From Aidingimonas lacisalsi (GTDB lineage Bacteria > Pseudomonadota > Gammaproteobacteria > Pseudomonadales > Halomonadaceae): a DNA stretch of 64,000 bases. The stretch is taken from positions 62,001-126,000 of the forward strand of contig NZ_VRYH01000005.1 in the NCBI RefSeq assembly GCF_008079445.1. Reading direction: 5' to 3'. Under the pieces are notes generated by a model, which did no database searches, was not told the origin of the DNA, and saw only the letters and a list, made by a program, of their open reading frames with translations. Made by a program: the position numbers and the translations under genes. Positions 1 to 10,905 of this stretch are shown here, in pieces; the first letter of the stretch is position 1; every line of letters begins with the position of its first letter.

Positions 1-2
1 CT

Positions 3-1176
<1,174 letters not shown>

Positions 1177-1211
1177 ATAGACGATACGATCTATGGACGG
1201 TGTTTCGGTGT

Positions 1212-1287
1212 TGGCTCCCCGAGCAGGACTCGAACCTGCGACCCAATGATTAACAGTCATTTGCTCTACCAACTGAGCTATCGGGGA
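1212..1287 (-). tRNA. tRNA-Asn (GTT), copy 2
   Basis: This is a second 76-nt tRNA-Asn with encoded CCA. The only difference I see from copy 1 is a compensated base pair in the anticodon stem (AATGA/TCATT instead of AGTGA/TCACT). It lies 35 bp upstream of copy 1 in the direction of transcription, so the pair is probably a tandem duplication and may be cotranscribed. Confidence 0.97.
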
Positions 1288-1415
1288 ACATCCCGGAACA
1301 CGCGTGGCAGTATACGGATATCGTCTTTCAGGTCAAGGGCGAAAATGCCGGAAGCCGTTGAGACGAAAAAAGAAGCGCCCGCTGGGCCAGCCATACGGGC
1401 ACCGCGATATTCCGC

Positions 1416-1492
1416 TGGTGGCTACGCCCTGATTCGAACAGGGGACCCCATCATTATGAGTGATGTGCTCTAACCAGCTGAGCTACGTAGCC
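1416..1492 (-). tRNA. elongator tRNA-Met (CAT)
   Basis: The minus strand encodes a 77-nt tRNA beginning GGCTACGTAGCTCAG and ending GTAGCCACCA. The loop CTCATAA gives anticodon CAT. The acceptor sequence GGCTACG and the D-arm match the elongator tRNA-Met class. An initiator tRNA would lack the first acceptor pair, and tRNA-Ile2 has a different acceptor stem. It lies 128 bp upstream of the tRNA-Asn pair on the same strand. Confidence 0.93.
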
Positions 1493-1537
1493 ATCGCCGC
1501 CTATATCCTTGCCACGTCCGGCGACGGAGGCGAATTA

Positions 1538-1574
1538 TGCACGCGGACCTGCACGAAGGCAAGTCCGCGATGCA
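1538..1574 (-). terminator. hairpin just downstream of choX
   Basis: TGCACGCGGAC (1538-1548) pairs with GTCCGCGATGCA (1563-1574) with a one-base bulge. It starts 5 bp beyond the choX stop codon. No T-run follows on the minus strand, so it could be a weak terminator or an mRNA-stabilising hairpin. Confidence 0.35.
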
Positions 1575-1578
1575 TCAA

Positions 1579-2547
1579 TTACTCATCAATGCCCAATTCG
1601 GACTTAACGGCCGTGAGACCGTCGTCACCGTCGCGAGTCGTGACACCATCGAGCCACTCGTCGAGAACCTCGGGATTCTCCTGCAGATAGGCACGGGCCG
1701 ATTCACGAGGATCGGCGCTGCCTTCCATGATATCGCCCATCAGCTCGTTTTCCATTTCCAACGTGAACTGCAGGTTATTCAACAGTTCGCCGACATTACC
1801 GCACTCATCGACATAACCGGCACGCGTATTGGTGTAAACAGTCGCGCCACCAAGATTCGGTCCGAAGTAGTCATCGGCTCCTTCGAGATACGCAATGTCG
1901 AAGTTGGTATTCATCGGGTGCGGTTCCCAACCCAGGAAGACGATCCAGTCTTCGCTGCCAGTCTTGGAACGCACTTCTGCCAGCATGCCGGCTTCACTGG
2001 AATCGACCAGTTCCCAATCACCGAGACCGAACGCATCGTCATCGATCATGTTCTGGATCAATTCGTTGCCGTCGTTGCCGGCTTCGATACCGTAGATCTG
2101 ACTGCCGAACTCTTCGGCATGCTCATTCAGATCCTCGACGGAAGTGACACCCGCCTCATGCACGTACTGCGGAACGGCCAGCGTGTATTTGGCCCCTTCC
2201 AGATTGACGCCTACACGGTCCACGTCACCGTCTTCAATATAGGGATCGCTGATGGATTCCATGGACGGCATCCAGTTTCCCAGAAAAACATCGAAATCCC
2301 CACTGACCATGCCCGAGTAGGCAACCGGAACGGAGACGGTATCGATACGGGGTTCATAGCCCAGTGCATCCAGAACCTCACTCGTCAGCGCCGTTGTGGC
2401 CGTGATGTCGGTCCATCCCACTTCTGCAAAGCGTACGGTTTCACAGCTTTCCGGCTCCTGGGCCATCAATGGCGCTGCACTCAGCGTAACGGCCCCCGTG
2501 CCTAACGCTAACAAGGAGGTTTTGAACGTCGTATTTATCTTATGCAT
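1579..2547 (-). CDS. choX: choline ABC transporter substrate-binding protein ChoX
   Basis: This is a 322-aa periplasmic binding protein of the glycine betaine/choline (OpuAC-like) class, with a Sec signal peptide over about residues 1-29. The ligand cage known from Sinorhizobium ChoX appears with a constant two-residue offset: W45, D47, W92, Y121, N158 and W207. This supports choline rather than betaine as ligand. The Shine-Dalgarno sequence is AGGAG about 10 nt before the ATG. It diverges from betIBA, the choline oxidation operon. The permease and ATPase genes (choW, choV) normally beside it are absent from the window, so it must use components encoded elsewhere or act as an orphan binding protein. 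Confidence 0.92.
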   Translation of the reverse strand: MHKINTTFKTSLLALGTGAVTLSAAPLMAQEPESCETVRFAEVGWTDITATTALTSEVLDALGYEPRIDTVSVPVAYSGMVSGDFDVFLGNWMPSMESISDPYIEDGDVDRVGVNLEGAKYTLAVPQYVHEAGVTSVEDLNEHAEEFGSQIYGIEAGNDGNELIQNMIDDDAFGLGDWELVDSSEAGMLAEVRSKTGSEDWIVFLGWEPHPMNTNFDIAYLEGADDYFGPNLGGATVYTNTRAGYVDECGNVGELLNNLQFTLEMENELMGDIMEGSADPRESARAYLQENPEVLDEWLDGVTTRDGDDGLTAVKSELGIDE

Positions 2548-2626
2548 GGGTTTATCGCTCCTGATATCACACCTTCAGTTCAGGCTGTTGCCTCAAGACG
2601 GCCATCAACAGCCAAGACTTTCGGTA

Positions 2627-2661
2627 CTTGTACATGTGCTTGCAAAGGGCGAATGTACAAG
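2627..2661. promoter_or_regulatory. inverted repeat in the choX-betI intergenic region
   Basis: CTTGTACAT (2627-2635) and ATGTACAAG (2653-2661) form a perfect 9-bp inverted repeat with a 17-bp spacer. Each arm also contains the self-complementary TGTACA. It lies about 80 bp before the choX start and 27 bp from the BetI-type palindrome, so it could be an operator for choX or a cruciform-like control element. No known regulator is recognised. Confidence 0.45.
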
Positions 2662-2687
2662 AGACTTTGCATACACCCTTTTTATTG

Positions 2688-2701
2688 ATTGAACGTTCAA
2701 T
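2688..2701. promoter_or_regulatory. BetI-type operator
   Basis: ATTGAACGTTCAAT is a perfect 14-bp palindrome flanked by A/T runs, and lies about 125 bp before the betI start. It contains the TTGAACG half-site that I recall from the E. coli bet operator. BetI is encoded immediately downstream, so autorepression relieved by choline is the expected behaviour. The site may also affect divergent choX. Confidence 0.75.
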
Positions 2702-2826
2702 AAAAAAGAGGCATACTGTTCACCATAATCGAAGTCGTCCTTCATGGCTAGCCCGACTCCTTATCAGTAAAACGCAACCTGGCCGTGGAATCGACCGGAC
2801 GACATTCAACAGAGGAGTGACTTGCG

Positions 2827-3429
2827 GTGCCTAAACTCGGAATGGAGCCCATTCGCCGCCGTCAACTGATTCAGGCCACGATGGAAGCCATCGATGATGT
2901 CGGCCTCGCCGATGCGACAGTCGTGCGTATCGCCCGCCGTGCCGGCGTGTCGGCCGGCATCATCAGCCATTATTTCGGTGGCAAGGACGGCCTTCTCGAG
3001 GCCACCATGCGACAGATATTGTGGGATCTCGGTCAGGCCGTGGCCCAACGGCGCAATCATCTGACATCGCAATCGCCACGCGATCATCTCCGCGCCATCA
3101 TCGATGGTAACTTCGATCGCAGTCAGGTCAGCCAGTCGGTCATGAAAACCTGGTTGGCGTTCTGGGCCAGCAGCATGCACAAACACGACCTGCAACGACT
3201 CCAATTCGTCAACGACCGACGACTTTTCTCCAATCTATGCCACCAATTTCGGCAATGCATGTCGAAACAGCAAGCCCGACACTGCGCCAGAGGGCTGGCC
3301 GCCATGATCGACGGATTGTGGCTGCGCGGCGCACTGGCTCCGGAAGGCCTCGATGTCGAACGCACCCGACACCTGGCCTACGATTATCTCGACAAGCAAC
3401 TCGCACAAACGACCGAGAGGGCTTCGTAG
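2827..3429 (+). CDS. betI: transcriptional repressor BetI
   Basis: This 200-aa TetR-family repressor controls the choline-betaine genes. The N-terminal helix-turn-helix includes [32 protein letters not shown] (residues about 31-62), the most conserved part of BetI. The C-terminal half is the typical all-helical ligand domain (MKTWLAFWA and DGLWLRGAL). It starts with GTG at 2827 behind AGAGGAG. It is the first gene of betI-betB-betA, and the gap to betB is 28 bp. Its length fits the family (about 195 aa). Confidence 0.95.
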   Translation: MPKLGMEPIRRRQLIQATMEAIDDVGLADATVVRIARRAGVSAGIISHYFGGKDGLLEATMRQILWDLGQAVAQRRNHLTSQSPRDHLRAIIDGNFDRSQVSQSVMKTWLAFWASSMHKHDLQRLQFVNDRRLFSNLCHQFRQCMSKQQARHCARGLAAMIDGLWLRGALAPEGLDVERTRHLAYDYLDKQLAQTTERAS

Positions 3430-3457
3430 CTCTTGGCCCACTATTCAGGAGGATGCC

Positions 3458-4927
3458 ATGACGACATTCGCAACCCAGCAACTCTATATCGGCGGTCGGC
3501 GGGTTGATGCCACCTCCGGTGAGACCTTTACTGTCACCAACCCCTTCAATGGCGAGGTACTTGCCGACATTCAGCAGGCATCGCAGGCCGATGTCGACAG
3601 GGCTGTCGCCTCGTCACGAGAAGGGCAACGGCTCTGGGCGGCCATGAGCGGCATGGAACGCGCGCGCATCCTGCACCGTGCCGTGGCGCTATTACGCGAA
3701 CACAACGATGACATCGCCGAACTCGAAACGCTCAACACTGGCAAACCGATCAGTGAAACCACTGCCGTAGATATCGTGACCGGTGCCGATGCGTTGGAAT
3801 ATTTTGCAGGCCTCGCTCCGGCCATCGAAGGCACGCAGATTCCCCTGCGTGAGACATCTTTCGTGTACACCCGGCGTGAACCCTTGGGAGTCGTCGGCTC
3901 CATCGGCGCCTGGAACTATCCCATCCAGATCGCTTGCTGGAAATCCGCCCCAGCGTTGGCGGCAGGCAATGCCGTCGTGTTCAAACCCAGTGAAATCACC
4001 CCGCTGACGACCATGAAACTAGCGGAAATATTCACGGAAGCGGGACTCCCGGACGGTGTTTTCAACGTGGTTCAGGGGGATGGCCGTGTCGGCCAGATGC
4101 TGACCAACCATGATGGCATCGACAAAATTTCTTTCACCGGCGAAGTCGGTACCGGCAAGCAGGTGATGTCTGCAGCGGCAGGCTCCAGCCTCAAGGACGT
4201 CACCATGGAACTGGGCGGCAAATCCCCCCTGATCGTCTTCGACGATGCCGACCTCGACCGGGCCGCCGACGCCGCCATGATGGCCAACTTCTACTCCAGC
4301 GGTCAGGTCTGCACGAACGGTACACGGGTCTTCGTCCATCGCTCGATCAAGAGCGCCTTCGAAGACAAGATCCAGGAGCGCGTTGCACGCATCAAGGCTG
4401 GCGATCCGCGTGATCCGGGCATCAACTTCGGTCCGCTGGTCAGCTTCGAACATCAGGAAAAAGTGCTCTCCTATATCGATCTCGGCAAACAGGAAGGTGC
4501 CAGGGTGCTGATCGGCGGCGACCGTTGGGACCAAGGTGACTTCGCCAAGGGCGCTTGGGCTGCGCCGACGGTATTCACCGACTGTACCGACGACATGCGT
4601 ATCGTACGGGAAGAAATTTTTGGGCCTGTGATGTCGATACTGGCCTTCGATGATGAAGATGACGTCATACGTCGCTCCAACGATACCCACTACGGGCTGG
4701 CCGCCGGCGTGTTCACGGAGCGCCTGGATCGTGCACACCGCACCATTCACCGCCTTGAAGCAGGGATTTGCTGGGTCAACACCTGGGGCGACTCCCCCGC
4801 CGAAATGCCGGTCGGTGGTTATAAGCAATCCGGCGTGGGCCGCGAGAACGGCATGTCGACACTCGATCACTATACCCAGATCAAATCCGTGCAACTGGAG
4901 ATGGGGCCTTTCGAGTCCGTGTTCTAG
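3458..4927 (+). CDS. betB: betaine-aldehyde dehydrogenase BetB
   Basis: This 489-aa NAD(P)+-dependent aldehyde dehydrogenase oxidises betaine aldehyde to glycine betaine, the second step of osmoprotectant synthesis. ALDH landmarks are [16 protein letters not shown] (cofactor loop), MELGGKSP (general-base Glu, about residue 252) and [10 protein letters not shown] (catalytic Cys, about residue 286). The frame is open further upstream, but ATG 3458 has AGGAGG directly in front and gives the usual length of about 490 aa. It is the second gene of the bet operon. Confidence 0.96.
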   Translation: MTTFATQQLYIGGRRVDATSGETFTVTNPFNGEVLADIQQASQADVDRAVASSREGQRLWAAMSGMERARILHRAVALLREHNDDIAELETLNTGKPISETTAVDIVTGADALEYFAGLAPAIEGTQIPLRETSFVYTRREPLGVVGSIGAWNYPIQIACWKSAPALAAGNAVVFKPSEITPLTTMKLAEIFTEAGLPDGVFNVVQGDGRVGQMLTNHDGIDKISFTGEVGTGKQVMSAAAGSSLKDVTMELGGKSPLIVFDDADLDRAADAAMMANFYSSGQVCTNGTRVFVHRSIKSAFEDKIQERVARIKAGDPRDPGINFGPLVSFEHQEKVLSYIDLGKQEGARVLIGGDRWDQGDFAKGAWAAPTVFTDCTDDMRIVREEIFGPVMSILAFDDEDDVIRRSNDTHYGLAAGVFTERLDRAHRTIHRLEAGICWVNTWGDSPAEMPVGGYKQSGVGRENGMSTLDHYTQIKSVQLEMGPFESVF

Positions 4928-4966
4928 CGCCGCGCTCCAGTACACCCGATACGCTATGACATGAAT

Positions 4967-4991
4967 CCGACGTGGGGCTTTCTCACGTCGG
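4967..4991 (+). promoter_or_regulatory. stem-loop in the betB-betA gap
   Basis: CCGACGTG (4967-4974) and CACGTCGG (4984-4991) form a perfect 8-bp stem with a 9-nt loop. It lies in the 101-bp betB-betA gap, 37 bp before the betA start. A T-run (5000-5006) follows after nine further bases, so partial termination, RNA processing or 3' protection of the betIB message are all possible. Confidence 0.5.
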
Positions 4992-5028
4992 CCACCCCAT
5001 TTTTTCCGACTGACAGGAGGGCTTGTCG

Positions 5029-6711
5029 ATGTCGCAGGCTCGCGAATTCGACTACATCATTATCGGCGCCGGCTCAGCCGGTAACGTGTTGGCCACGCGC
5101 CTGACGGAGGACAAGGACGTAAAGGTACTGCTTCTTGAGGCCGGTGGCCCGGATTACCGTTTCGATTTCCGGACCCAGATGCCCGCCGCTCTCGCCTACC
5201 CTCTGCAAGGCAAGCGTTACAACTGGGCCTTCGAAACCGACCCCGAGCCACATATGGACAACCGCCAGATGGAATGCGGTCGTGGCAAGGGCCTGGGCGG
5301 TTCATCACTGATCAATGGCATGTGCTACATTCGCGGCAACGCCCTCGACTACGACAACTGGGCCAAGCATCCCGGCCTCGACGATTGGGCTTACGCCGAC
5401 TGCTTGCCTTATTTCAAGAAGGCCGAAACCCGCGACATCGGTCCCAATGACTATCATGGCGGTGACGGGCCAGTCAGCGTTGCCACTCCCAAACCGGGCA
5501 ATAACCCGCTCTATCACGCCTTTATCGAGGCAGGTGTCGAAGCGGGATACCCGCGTACCGATGACGTCAACGGCTATCAACAGGAAGGCTTCGGTCCAAT
5601 GGACCGTTTCGTCACGCCTAACGGCCGTCGCGCCTCGACTGCGCGTGGCTATCTCGACCAGGCAAAGCAGCGCTCCAACCTGACCATCCTGACCCGGGCG
5701 ACGACCGACCGCATCCTTTTCGAAGGCAGACGCGCCGTGGGCGTGCGTTTTCAACACAAGGGCGAAACGACCGACGCCTACGTTCGCCGAGAAGTCCTGC
5801 TCAGCGCCGGCGCAATCGCTTCGCCCCAGATTCTGATGCGTTCCGGCGTCGGCGATCCCGACCACCTCACGGAGTTCGACATCCCCGTGGTTCACGGCAT
5901 CAATGGCGTAGGCCAGAATCTGCAGGATCACTTGGAGATGTACATCCAGTACGAATGTACACAGCCGATTTCGTTGTATCCGGCCTTGAAATGGTACAAC
6001 CAGCCAAAAATCGGGGCCGAATGGCTATTCATGGGGACTGGTGTCGGCGCCAGCAACCAGTTCGAAGCAGCCGGCTTCATTCGCACCGATGACACCGAAG
6101 AGTGGCCCAACCTGCAATACCACTTCTTGCCGATCGCTATCAGCTACAATGGCAAGAGTGCCGTGCAGGCGCATGGATTCCAGGCGCACGTCGGTTCGAT
6201 GCGCTCGGAAAGCCGGGGCCGGGTTCGCCTGACCTCGCGCGATCCCAAAGCCGCTCCCAGCATCCTGTTCAACTACATGTCTACCGACAAGGATTGGCAG
6301 GAATTCCGTGATGCCATCCGAAAAACGCGCGAGATCATTGCTCAACCGGCCATGGATCCCTATCGCGGTCGCGAGATTTCGCCAGGGCCCGAAGTGCAAT
6401 CCGATACCGAGCTGGACGCTTTCGTGCGCGCCCATGCAGAGACCGCCTATCATCCCTGTGGCACTTGCCGTATGGGCAATGACGCAGAGTCGGTCGTCGA
6501 TGGCGCGGGACGCGTCCATGGGCTTGAAAGTCTGCGAGTCGTGGATGCGTCGCTGTTCCCGGTGATACCCACCGGTAACCTCAACGCGCCGACGATCATG
6601 CTCGCGGAGAAGATGGCCGACAAGATCCGGGGCCATGAACCGCTTCCTCGCTCCACGGCACCATACTATGTGGCCAATGACACACCAGCTCAGCATTCCC
6701 CGCAACGCTGA
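5029..6711 (+). CDS. betA: choline dehydrogenase BetA
   Basis: This 560-aa FAD-dependent GMC oxidoreductase oxidises choline to betaine aldehyde at the membrane. The N-terminal dinucleotide-binding motif is [20 protein letters not shown] signatures are [15 protein letters not shown] and [15 protein letters not shown]. The C-terminal HPCGTCRMG and [11 protein letters not shown] carry the catalytic His/Asn region. ATG 5029 is preferred over the in-frame TTG at 5023, because AGGAGG (5015-5020) is 8 nt from the ATG and only 2 nt from the TTG. A rho-independent terminator follows. Confidence 0.96.
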   Translation: MSQAREFDYIIIGAGSAGNVLATRLTEDKDVKVLLLEAGGPDYRFDFRTQMPAALAYPLQGKRYNWAFETDPEPHMDNRQMECGRGKGLGGSSLINGMCYIRGNALDYDNWAKHPGLDDWAYADCLPYFKKAETRDIGPNDYHGGDGPVSVATPKPGNNPLYHAFIEAGVEAGYPRTDDVNGYQQEGFGPMDRFVTPNGRRASTARGYLDQAKQRSNLTILTRATTDRILFEGRRAVGVRFQHKGETTDAYVRREVLLSAGAIASPQILMRSGVGDPDHLTEFDIPVVHGINGVGQNLQDHLEMYIQYECTQPISLYPALKWYNQPKIGAEWLFMGTGVGASNQFEAAGFIRTDDTEEWPNLQYHFLPIAISYNGKSAVQAHGFQAHVGSMRSESRGRVRLTSRDPKAAPSILFNYMSTDKDWQEFRDAIRKTREIIAQPAMDPYRGREISPGPEVQSDTELDAFVRAHAETAYHPCGTCRMGNDAESVVDGAGRVHGLESLRVVDASLFPVIPTGNLNAPTIMLAEKMADKIRGHEPLPRSTAPYYVANDTPAQHSPQR

Positions 6712-6744
6712 GGCCATCATCATGCGTTTGTTTCCCCTTGTCAG

Positions 6745-6767
6745 GCCCCGCGACGTCGGGGCTTTTT
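6745..6767 (+). terminator. rho-independent terminator of betIBA
   Basis: GCCCCG (6745-6750), loop CGACGT, CGGGGC (6757-6762), then TTTTT (6763-6767). It lies 34 bp after the betA stop. Confidence 0.9.
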
Positions 6768-6812
6768 AACGCCCCCTAGTCAGCACGCCAGAAATACACT
6801 AGCCTAGCTAAT

Positions 6813-6828
6813 TCAAACGACCGTTAGA
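6813..6828. promoter_or_regulatory. candidate fatty-acid operator before fadE
   Basis: TCAAAC-GACC-GTTAGA matches the arms of TCAAAC-N4-GTTTGA at 11 of 12 positions. Two further copies lie before the DmdC-like acyl-CoA dehydrogenase (39358-39373 and 39398-39413). The layout resembles the GAAAC-N4-GTTTC box described for PsrA, a TetR-family repressor of beta-oxidation genes. It ends 54 bp before the fadE start. Regulator identity is inferred. Confidence 0.55.
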
Positions 6829-6882
6829 CCCAACGGACGGTTCACCCGCTGATGGTGCTCCTGCCAAGCACGGAGGTCTCGC

Positions 6883-9333
6883 ATGCTCCCACTTCTGCTC
6901 ATCATTCTGACGATCATTGGCTTGCTCGTAATCATGCGTCGTGAAGCCGGATCGATAGCCGCCACCGGCATGACGGGGATCGCCGGCCTCATCGGCATAC
7001 TCATCGGTGCCCCCCTGACAGGCGTTATCCTGCTGATCGTTACCGCCATCATCGCCGCCTGCGGCCTACCGGCCCTACGTCGTCGATGGTTGACTCCTCG
7101 ACTCTTCTCGCTTTTCAAGACAGTGGCTCCCAACGTTTCCGATACCGAGCGCGCCGCACTGGATGCCGGTAGTGTCGGCTGGGATGGCGAACTCTTCACC
7201 GGGCGTCCGAACTGGAACCAGTTGATGAACCAGCGCTTCGATGGCGTTAACGAAGAAGAGCAGGCCTTCATCGATCATCAATGCCATGTCGCCGCCGGCA
7301 TGTGCAATGCCTGGGAAATCGCACGAGAGCGTACCGACCTGCCGGCCGAACTCTGGGACTATCTCAAGCGCGAAGGCTTCTTCGGCATGATCATTCCCAA
7401 GGAGTACGGCGGCCTGGGCTTCTCCGCCAAGGCTCAATCCCTGGTTCTCCAGAAACTGGCGGTCAACGAAACCCTGATGGTCACGGTCGGCGTGCCCAAC
7501 TCGCTGGGGCCGGGTGAGTTGCTGCTCAAATACGGCACCCAACAGCAGAAAGACCATTATCTACCGCGCCTCGCCGATGGGCGTGAACTCCCCTGTTTCG
7601 GCCTCACCGGCCCCCGGGCCGGTAGCGATGCCACGGCCCTGCCCGATACCGGCATCGTCTGCAAGCAGGTCATCGACGGCCAGGAGGTTCTCGGCCTGCG
7701 GCTGAATTTCGAGAAACGCTGGATCACTCTGGCGCCCATCGCCACCGTTATCGGTCTGGCCTTTCGCATGTTCGATCCGGACGGTCTGCTGGGTGATACC
7801 CAGGATCTGGGAATCACCTGTGCGCTGATTCCGCGACAAACACCCGGCATTGACATCGGCCGACGTCACCACCCCATCGGCAGTCCTTTCATGAACGGGC
7901 CGATCAAGGGCAAGGATGTCTTCGTTCCGATCGATACGATCATCGGTGGACCGGAGATGGCCGGACAGGGCTGGCGGATGCTGGTCGAGTGTCTGTCGGT
8001 CGGACGCTGCATCACGCTGCCGTCGGGGGCAACCGGAACGGCACGATATGCACTGGGATGGACCGGAGGCTTCGCCCGCTTGCGACGCCAGTTCAATCTT
8101 CCGATCGCCGAAATGGAAGGGATTCAGGAACCGCTGGCGCGCATGGCGGCATTGACGTATATCGCTCAGAGCACCGTCCTGCAGACAGCCAACATGATCG
8201 ATCATGGGGAACGACCGGCCGTTCCCTCGGCCATCCTCAAGAGCCAACTGACTGAATTCCAGCGGCGGGTGCTGGCGGATGCCATGGATGTTCATGGAGG
8301 CAAAGCCGTCACGCTGGGTCCCCGCAACTATCTCGGCATCGGCTACAGTGCCAATCCGGTGGCCATCACCGTGGAAGGTGCCAACATCATGACCCGCAAC
8401 CTGATGATCTTCGGGCAAGGGGCCATCCGTTGCCATCCTTATGTCCTCGATGAACTGGCCGCCAAGGACGCCAACGACGTTCAGGCCTTCGACAAGGCGA
8501 TCTTTGCCCATGCCGGCCTGATTTTCGGTAATGCCGCCCGGGCCCTGACCCAGGGGCTGGGTATCGGGAAGACGACGACGCCGTTCGATGAAGTGGCCGC
8601 CCCCTACGCGCAAGACGTCGCGCGCCTTTCCGCAGGCTTCGGGCTTTGTGCCGATGCAGCCATGGCCAGCCTCGGCTCCAGGCTAAAGTCCCGTGAGATG
8701 CTGTCGGCCAGACTGGGGGATGTACTATCCAACCTCTATCTCACGTCCATGGTGCTGAAACAGTGGCATGAAAGTGACAATGTGGAAGGCGAAGCCACAC
8801 TGCTCCACTACAGTTGCCGTTTCCTGCTCTACCGCGCGGAACAGGCTTTCGTCGAGCTGTTCGACAACTTCCCCAACCGAGGAATGGCACGCGTCCTGGC
8901 ACGCATCGTCATGCCGTTGGGCCGCCACTGGCACCAACCCACGGACGACCTCACTCGGGAGATTGCTCAGGCGGTATCGCGCCCCACCATGTTGCGTGAA
9001 AAGCTGCTCGACAATACCTGGGACTATCAAGGTAGCGATCAACGCGACAATCCGCTGGCACGCTACAACGCGCTGCTGGAAGACTACCCACGTGCGGAGC
9101 CGCTTTACCGGCGCATCGACAAGGCGTATAGCAAGGGAGAGATCGACGCCGACGCGCTACATCCGGAACAGCGGCTGGAAGCCGCCTACGCAACCGGTCT
9201 CATCAGTGAGGAGGATGCCGACTTCATGCGGGACTTCGAGGCCCGGGTACTGGATATGCTGACCGTTGACGATTTCGCCTTCGACGCCTTTGCCCTGCAT
9301 CGCGACAAAGTGGTCGAGCACGATATCGCCTGA
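6883..9333 (+). CDS. fadE: acyl-CoA dehydrogenase FadE
   Basis: This 816-aa protein catalyses the first oxidation of fatty-acid beta-oxidation (acyl-CoA to trans-2-enoyl-CoA). The length matches E. coli FadE (814 aa) rather than the 380-aa short family. Two hydrophobic segments (residues about 2-17 and 30-62) can anchor it in the inner membrane. The dehydrogenase core follows: FFGMIIPKEYGGLGFSAKA, FGLTGPRAGSDAT and DVHGGKAVTLGPRNYLG. A FadE-specific helical C-terminal domain completes it. The ATG has CGGAGGT 7 nt upstream. It is convergent with sco, with only 5 bp between the stops. Confidence 0.95.
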   Translation: MLPLLLIILTIIGLLVIMRREAGSIAATGMTGIAGLIGILIGAPLTGVILLIVTAIIAACGLPALRRRWLTPRLFSLFKTVAPNVSDTERAALDAGSVGWDGELFTGRPNWNQLMNQRFDGVNEEEQAFIDHQCHVAAGMCNAWEIARERTDLPAELWDYLKREGFFGMIIPKEYGGLGFSAKAQSLVLQKLAVNETLMVTVGVPNSLGPGELLLKYGTQQQKDHYLPRLADGRELPCFGLTGPRAGSDATALPDTGIVCKQVIDGQEVLGLRLNFEKRWITLAPIATVIGLAFRMFDPDGLLGDTQDLGITCALIPRQTPGIDIGRRHHPIGSPFMNGPIKGKDVFVPIDTIIGGPEMAGQGWRMLVECLSVGRCITLPSGATGTARYALGWTGGFARLRRQFNLPIAEMEGIQEPLARMAALTYIAQSTVLQTANMIDHGERPAVPSAILKSQLTEFQRRVLADAMDVHGGKAVTLGPRNYLGIGYSANPVAITVEGANIMTRNLMIFGQGAIRCHPYVLDELAAKDANDVQAFDKAIFAHAGLIFGNAARALTQGLGIGKTTTPFDEVAAPYAQDVARLSAGFGLCADAAMASLGSRLKSREMLSARLGDVLSNLYLTSMVLKQWHESDNVEGEATLLHYSCRFLLYRAEQAFVELFDNFPNRGMARVLARIVMPLGRHWHQPTDDLTREIAQAVSRPTMLREKLLDNTWDYQGSDQRDNPLARYNALLEDYPRAEPLYRRIDKAYSKGEIDADALHPEQRLEAAYATGLISEEDADFMRDFEARVLDMLTVDDFAFDAFALHRDKVVEHDIA

Positions 9334-9338
9334 TCCGC

Positions 9339-9923
9339 TCATGACAGCGAAAGCAACCGCTCGATATCCTCGGCGATGTCTTCGGTCGGTCGGTTGCTTT
9401 CGAGCATGACCCGCGCCTGGCCATCGGCATCGAAACCGTAAATGGCCATGCTGTGAGACACCTCGTAATTGCCCTCTTCATCGCTGTCACCGTAGCCATA
9501 CGTCGCCCTCAGACGCTTGGTCAGTGACGACAATTGCGACTGCGAGCCGGTCAAACCGATGAACTGAGGGCCAAAGCCATCGGTGTAAGAACGCAGTTGC
9601 CGTGGCGTATCACGCTCGGGATCGACACTGATGAAGAGTACGTTCACCTCATCCTGCTGACCGTCTGGCAGGCTTTGAATGGCCTTGTCGATACTTCGCA
9701 AGGTTCCCGGGCACACGTCCGGGCAGTTGGTCCAGCCAAAGAATACCAGGGCCGGCTTGCCCTCATAACGACTCGCCGTCACATCACGCTCACTCTCTTC
9801 GGTCAGCTCGAAACGCAGATCCGGCAATACGCCTGTCACGTCCCGGCCGTTCCAGTCGGGCGACGTCCCACCACAGCCGGCCAACAAGAAAAGCACCGAG
9901 GCGACACACAAGGCTCTGACCAT
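9339..9923 (-). CDS. SCO1/SenC-family copper chaperone lipoprotein
   Basis: This 194-aa thioredoxin-fold protein delivers copper to, or reduces, the CuA site of cytochrome c oxidase. Residues 1-17 form a lipoprotein signal with lipobox LLAGC (Cys17). The metal-binding motif TNCPDVCP gives the CxxxC pair, and the conserved distal His is in VSHSMAIYGF. It lies 82 bp downstream of ctaG on the same strand, so the two probably form one copper-assembly unit. No oxidase subunit genes are adjacent. Confidence 0.9.
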   Translation of the reverse strand: MVRALCVASVLFLLAGCGGTSPDWNGRDVTGVLPDLRFELTEESERDVTASRYEGKPALVFFGWTNCPDVCPGTLRSIDKAIQSLPDGQQDEVNVLFISVDPERDTPRQLRSYTDGFGPQFIGLTGSQSQLSSLTKRLRATYGYGDSDEEGNYEVSHSMAIYGFDADGQARVMLESNRPTEDIAEDIERLLSLS

Positions 9924-10005
9924 TCCCTTCTCCTGATTGCTCTTTCAACCATGACAGTTGCTGACATTGACATCCGGAGCGGTTGACCACGGCCACGGGG
10001 CCCAG

Positions 10006-10833
10006 TCAGCCGGCGACAGACGACACCTGATTGCGCATGACCCGCCTGATGAGTAGTAGAACGGCCAGTGCCGACATCATCCCCGGAGGAACCCAGGTCA
10101 GGATGCCACCCAATACCTGATCCTGTTGTGGATCGATCGGCCAGGCCCGGCCACAAAGCGCGTAAATGTCATAGAGCTCGGAACGACTCAATGCAATGTA
10201 AGCGCCCACCACGAGTTGCAACACGGTCACGAACCACAGCAACACCAAGCGCCAGGCAAGACGCAATGCTTGTGGCCGGGGATCCAGGATCAACCACCAG
10301 AACAGCAGACCATCAAGCAGCATGCTCCAGTTCATCACCAGATACAGCGGATGACTCAGCATGGCACGGAAATGGACATCGGGAATCAGCCACAGGTAGA
10401 CCAGCCCGACGAATAAAAACCCGGCCACGGGGGGATATTGCAGTCCACGGTACAGATATTGTATCGGCGATGATGCCAACCACCTCGCCAATTGCTGCTT
10501 GACGCGACCCGGTGGAAAGCCGGCCGCCAGAATCTGCCACGGATTCGCCAAGACGATCAGAAAGGCAGCAACGTGATGCAATACCAAATGCTGAATACGG
10601 TGCATGAAGAACATGAACTGGGCGTAATAGTCGAACTGGGTATGCATGACGACATAGCCCAGCACCAGTCCTGTCCAGAAGACGCATGAGCGCCACCGCG
10701 CAGGCGCTTCCCCCTGGCGGCGATACACCGCGGCGCCACGCCAGTACAGTACCGCCAGACCAACGTAGAAAACGATAGCCAACAGCGACCACTCATACGG
10801 CAACAGCGCATTCAGCCAGCCTTCCCATGACAT
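10006..10833 (-). CDS. ctaG: CtaG-type (caa3) cytochrome c oxidase assembly membrane protein
   Basis: This 275-aa polytopic membrane protein of the Caa3_CtaG family has about seven hydrophobic helices. The conserved histidine-rich region is MFFMHRIQHLVLHHVAAF (residues about 75-92), followed by the ANPWQILA segment. Members support assembly of copper-containing terminal oxidases. It should not be confused with Cox11, which is also called CtaG. The SCO lipoprotein is the next gene, consistent with a shared copper-insertion role. The 72-bp gap behind the crotonase gene suggests its own promoter, although co-transcription is possible. Confidence 0.85.
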   Translation of the reverse strand: MSWEGWLNALLPYEWSLLAIVFYVGLAVLYWRGAAVYRRQGEAPARWRSCVFWTGLVLGYVVMHTQFDYYAQFMFFMHRIQHLVLHHVAAFLIVLANPWQILAAGFPPGRVKQQLARWLASSPIQYLYRGLQYPPVAGFLFVGLVYLWLIPDVHFRAMLSHPLYLVMNWSMLLDGLLFWWLILDPRPQALRLAWRLVLLWFVTVLQLVVGAYIALSRSELYDIYALCGRAWPIDPQQDQVLGGILTWVPPGMMSALAVLLLIRRVMRNQVSSVAG

Positions 10834-10905
10834 AGACCAAACTCACCGGTTCACTCTGCAGATGCAGAGCGCATCATCGCTGCCCCGGCAACTCGGGTCA
10901 AACCA

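Noticed and set aside
1537-2505. 322-codon open frame on the plus strand
   Set aside because: It lies entirely over choX on the other strand; choX has a signal peptide and all ligand residues, and the plus frame resembles no family.
7561-8613. 350-codon minus-strand frame
   Set aside because: Antisense shadow of fadE; composition follows the complementary coding pattern, with no motif or ribosome site.
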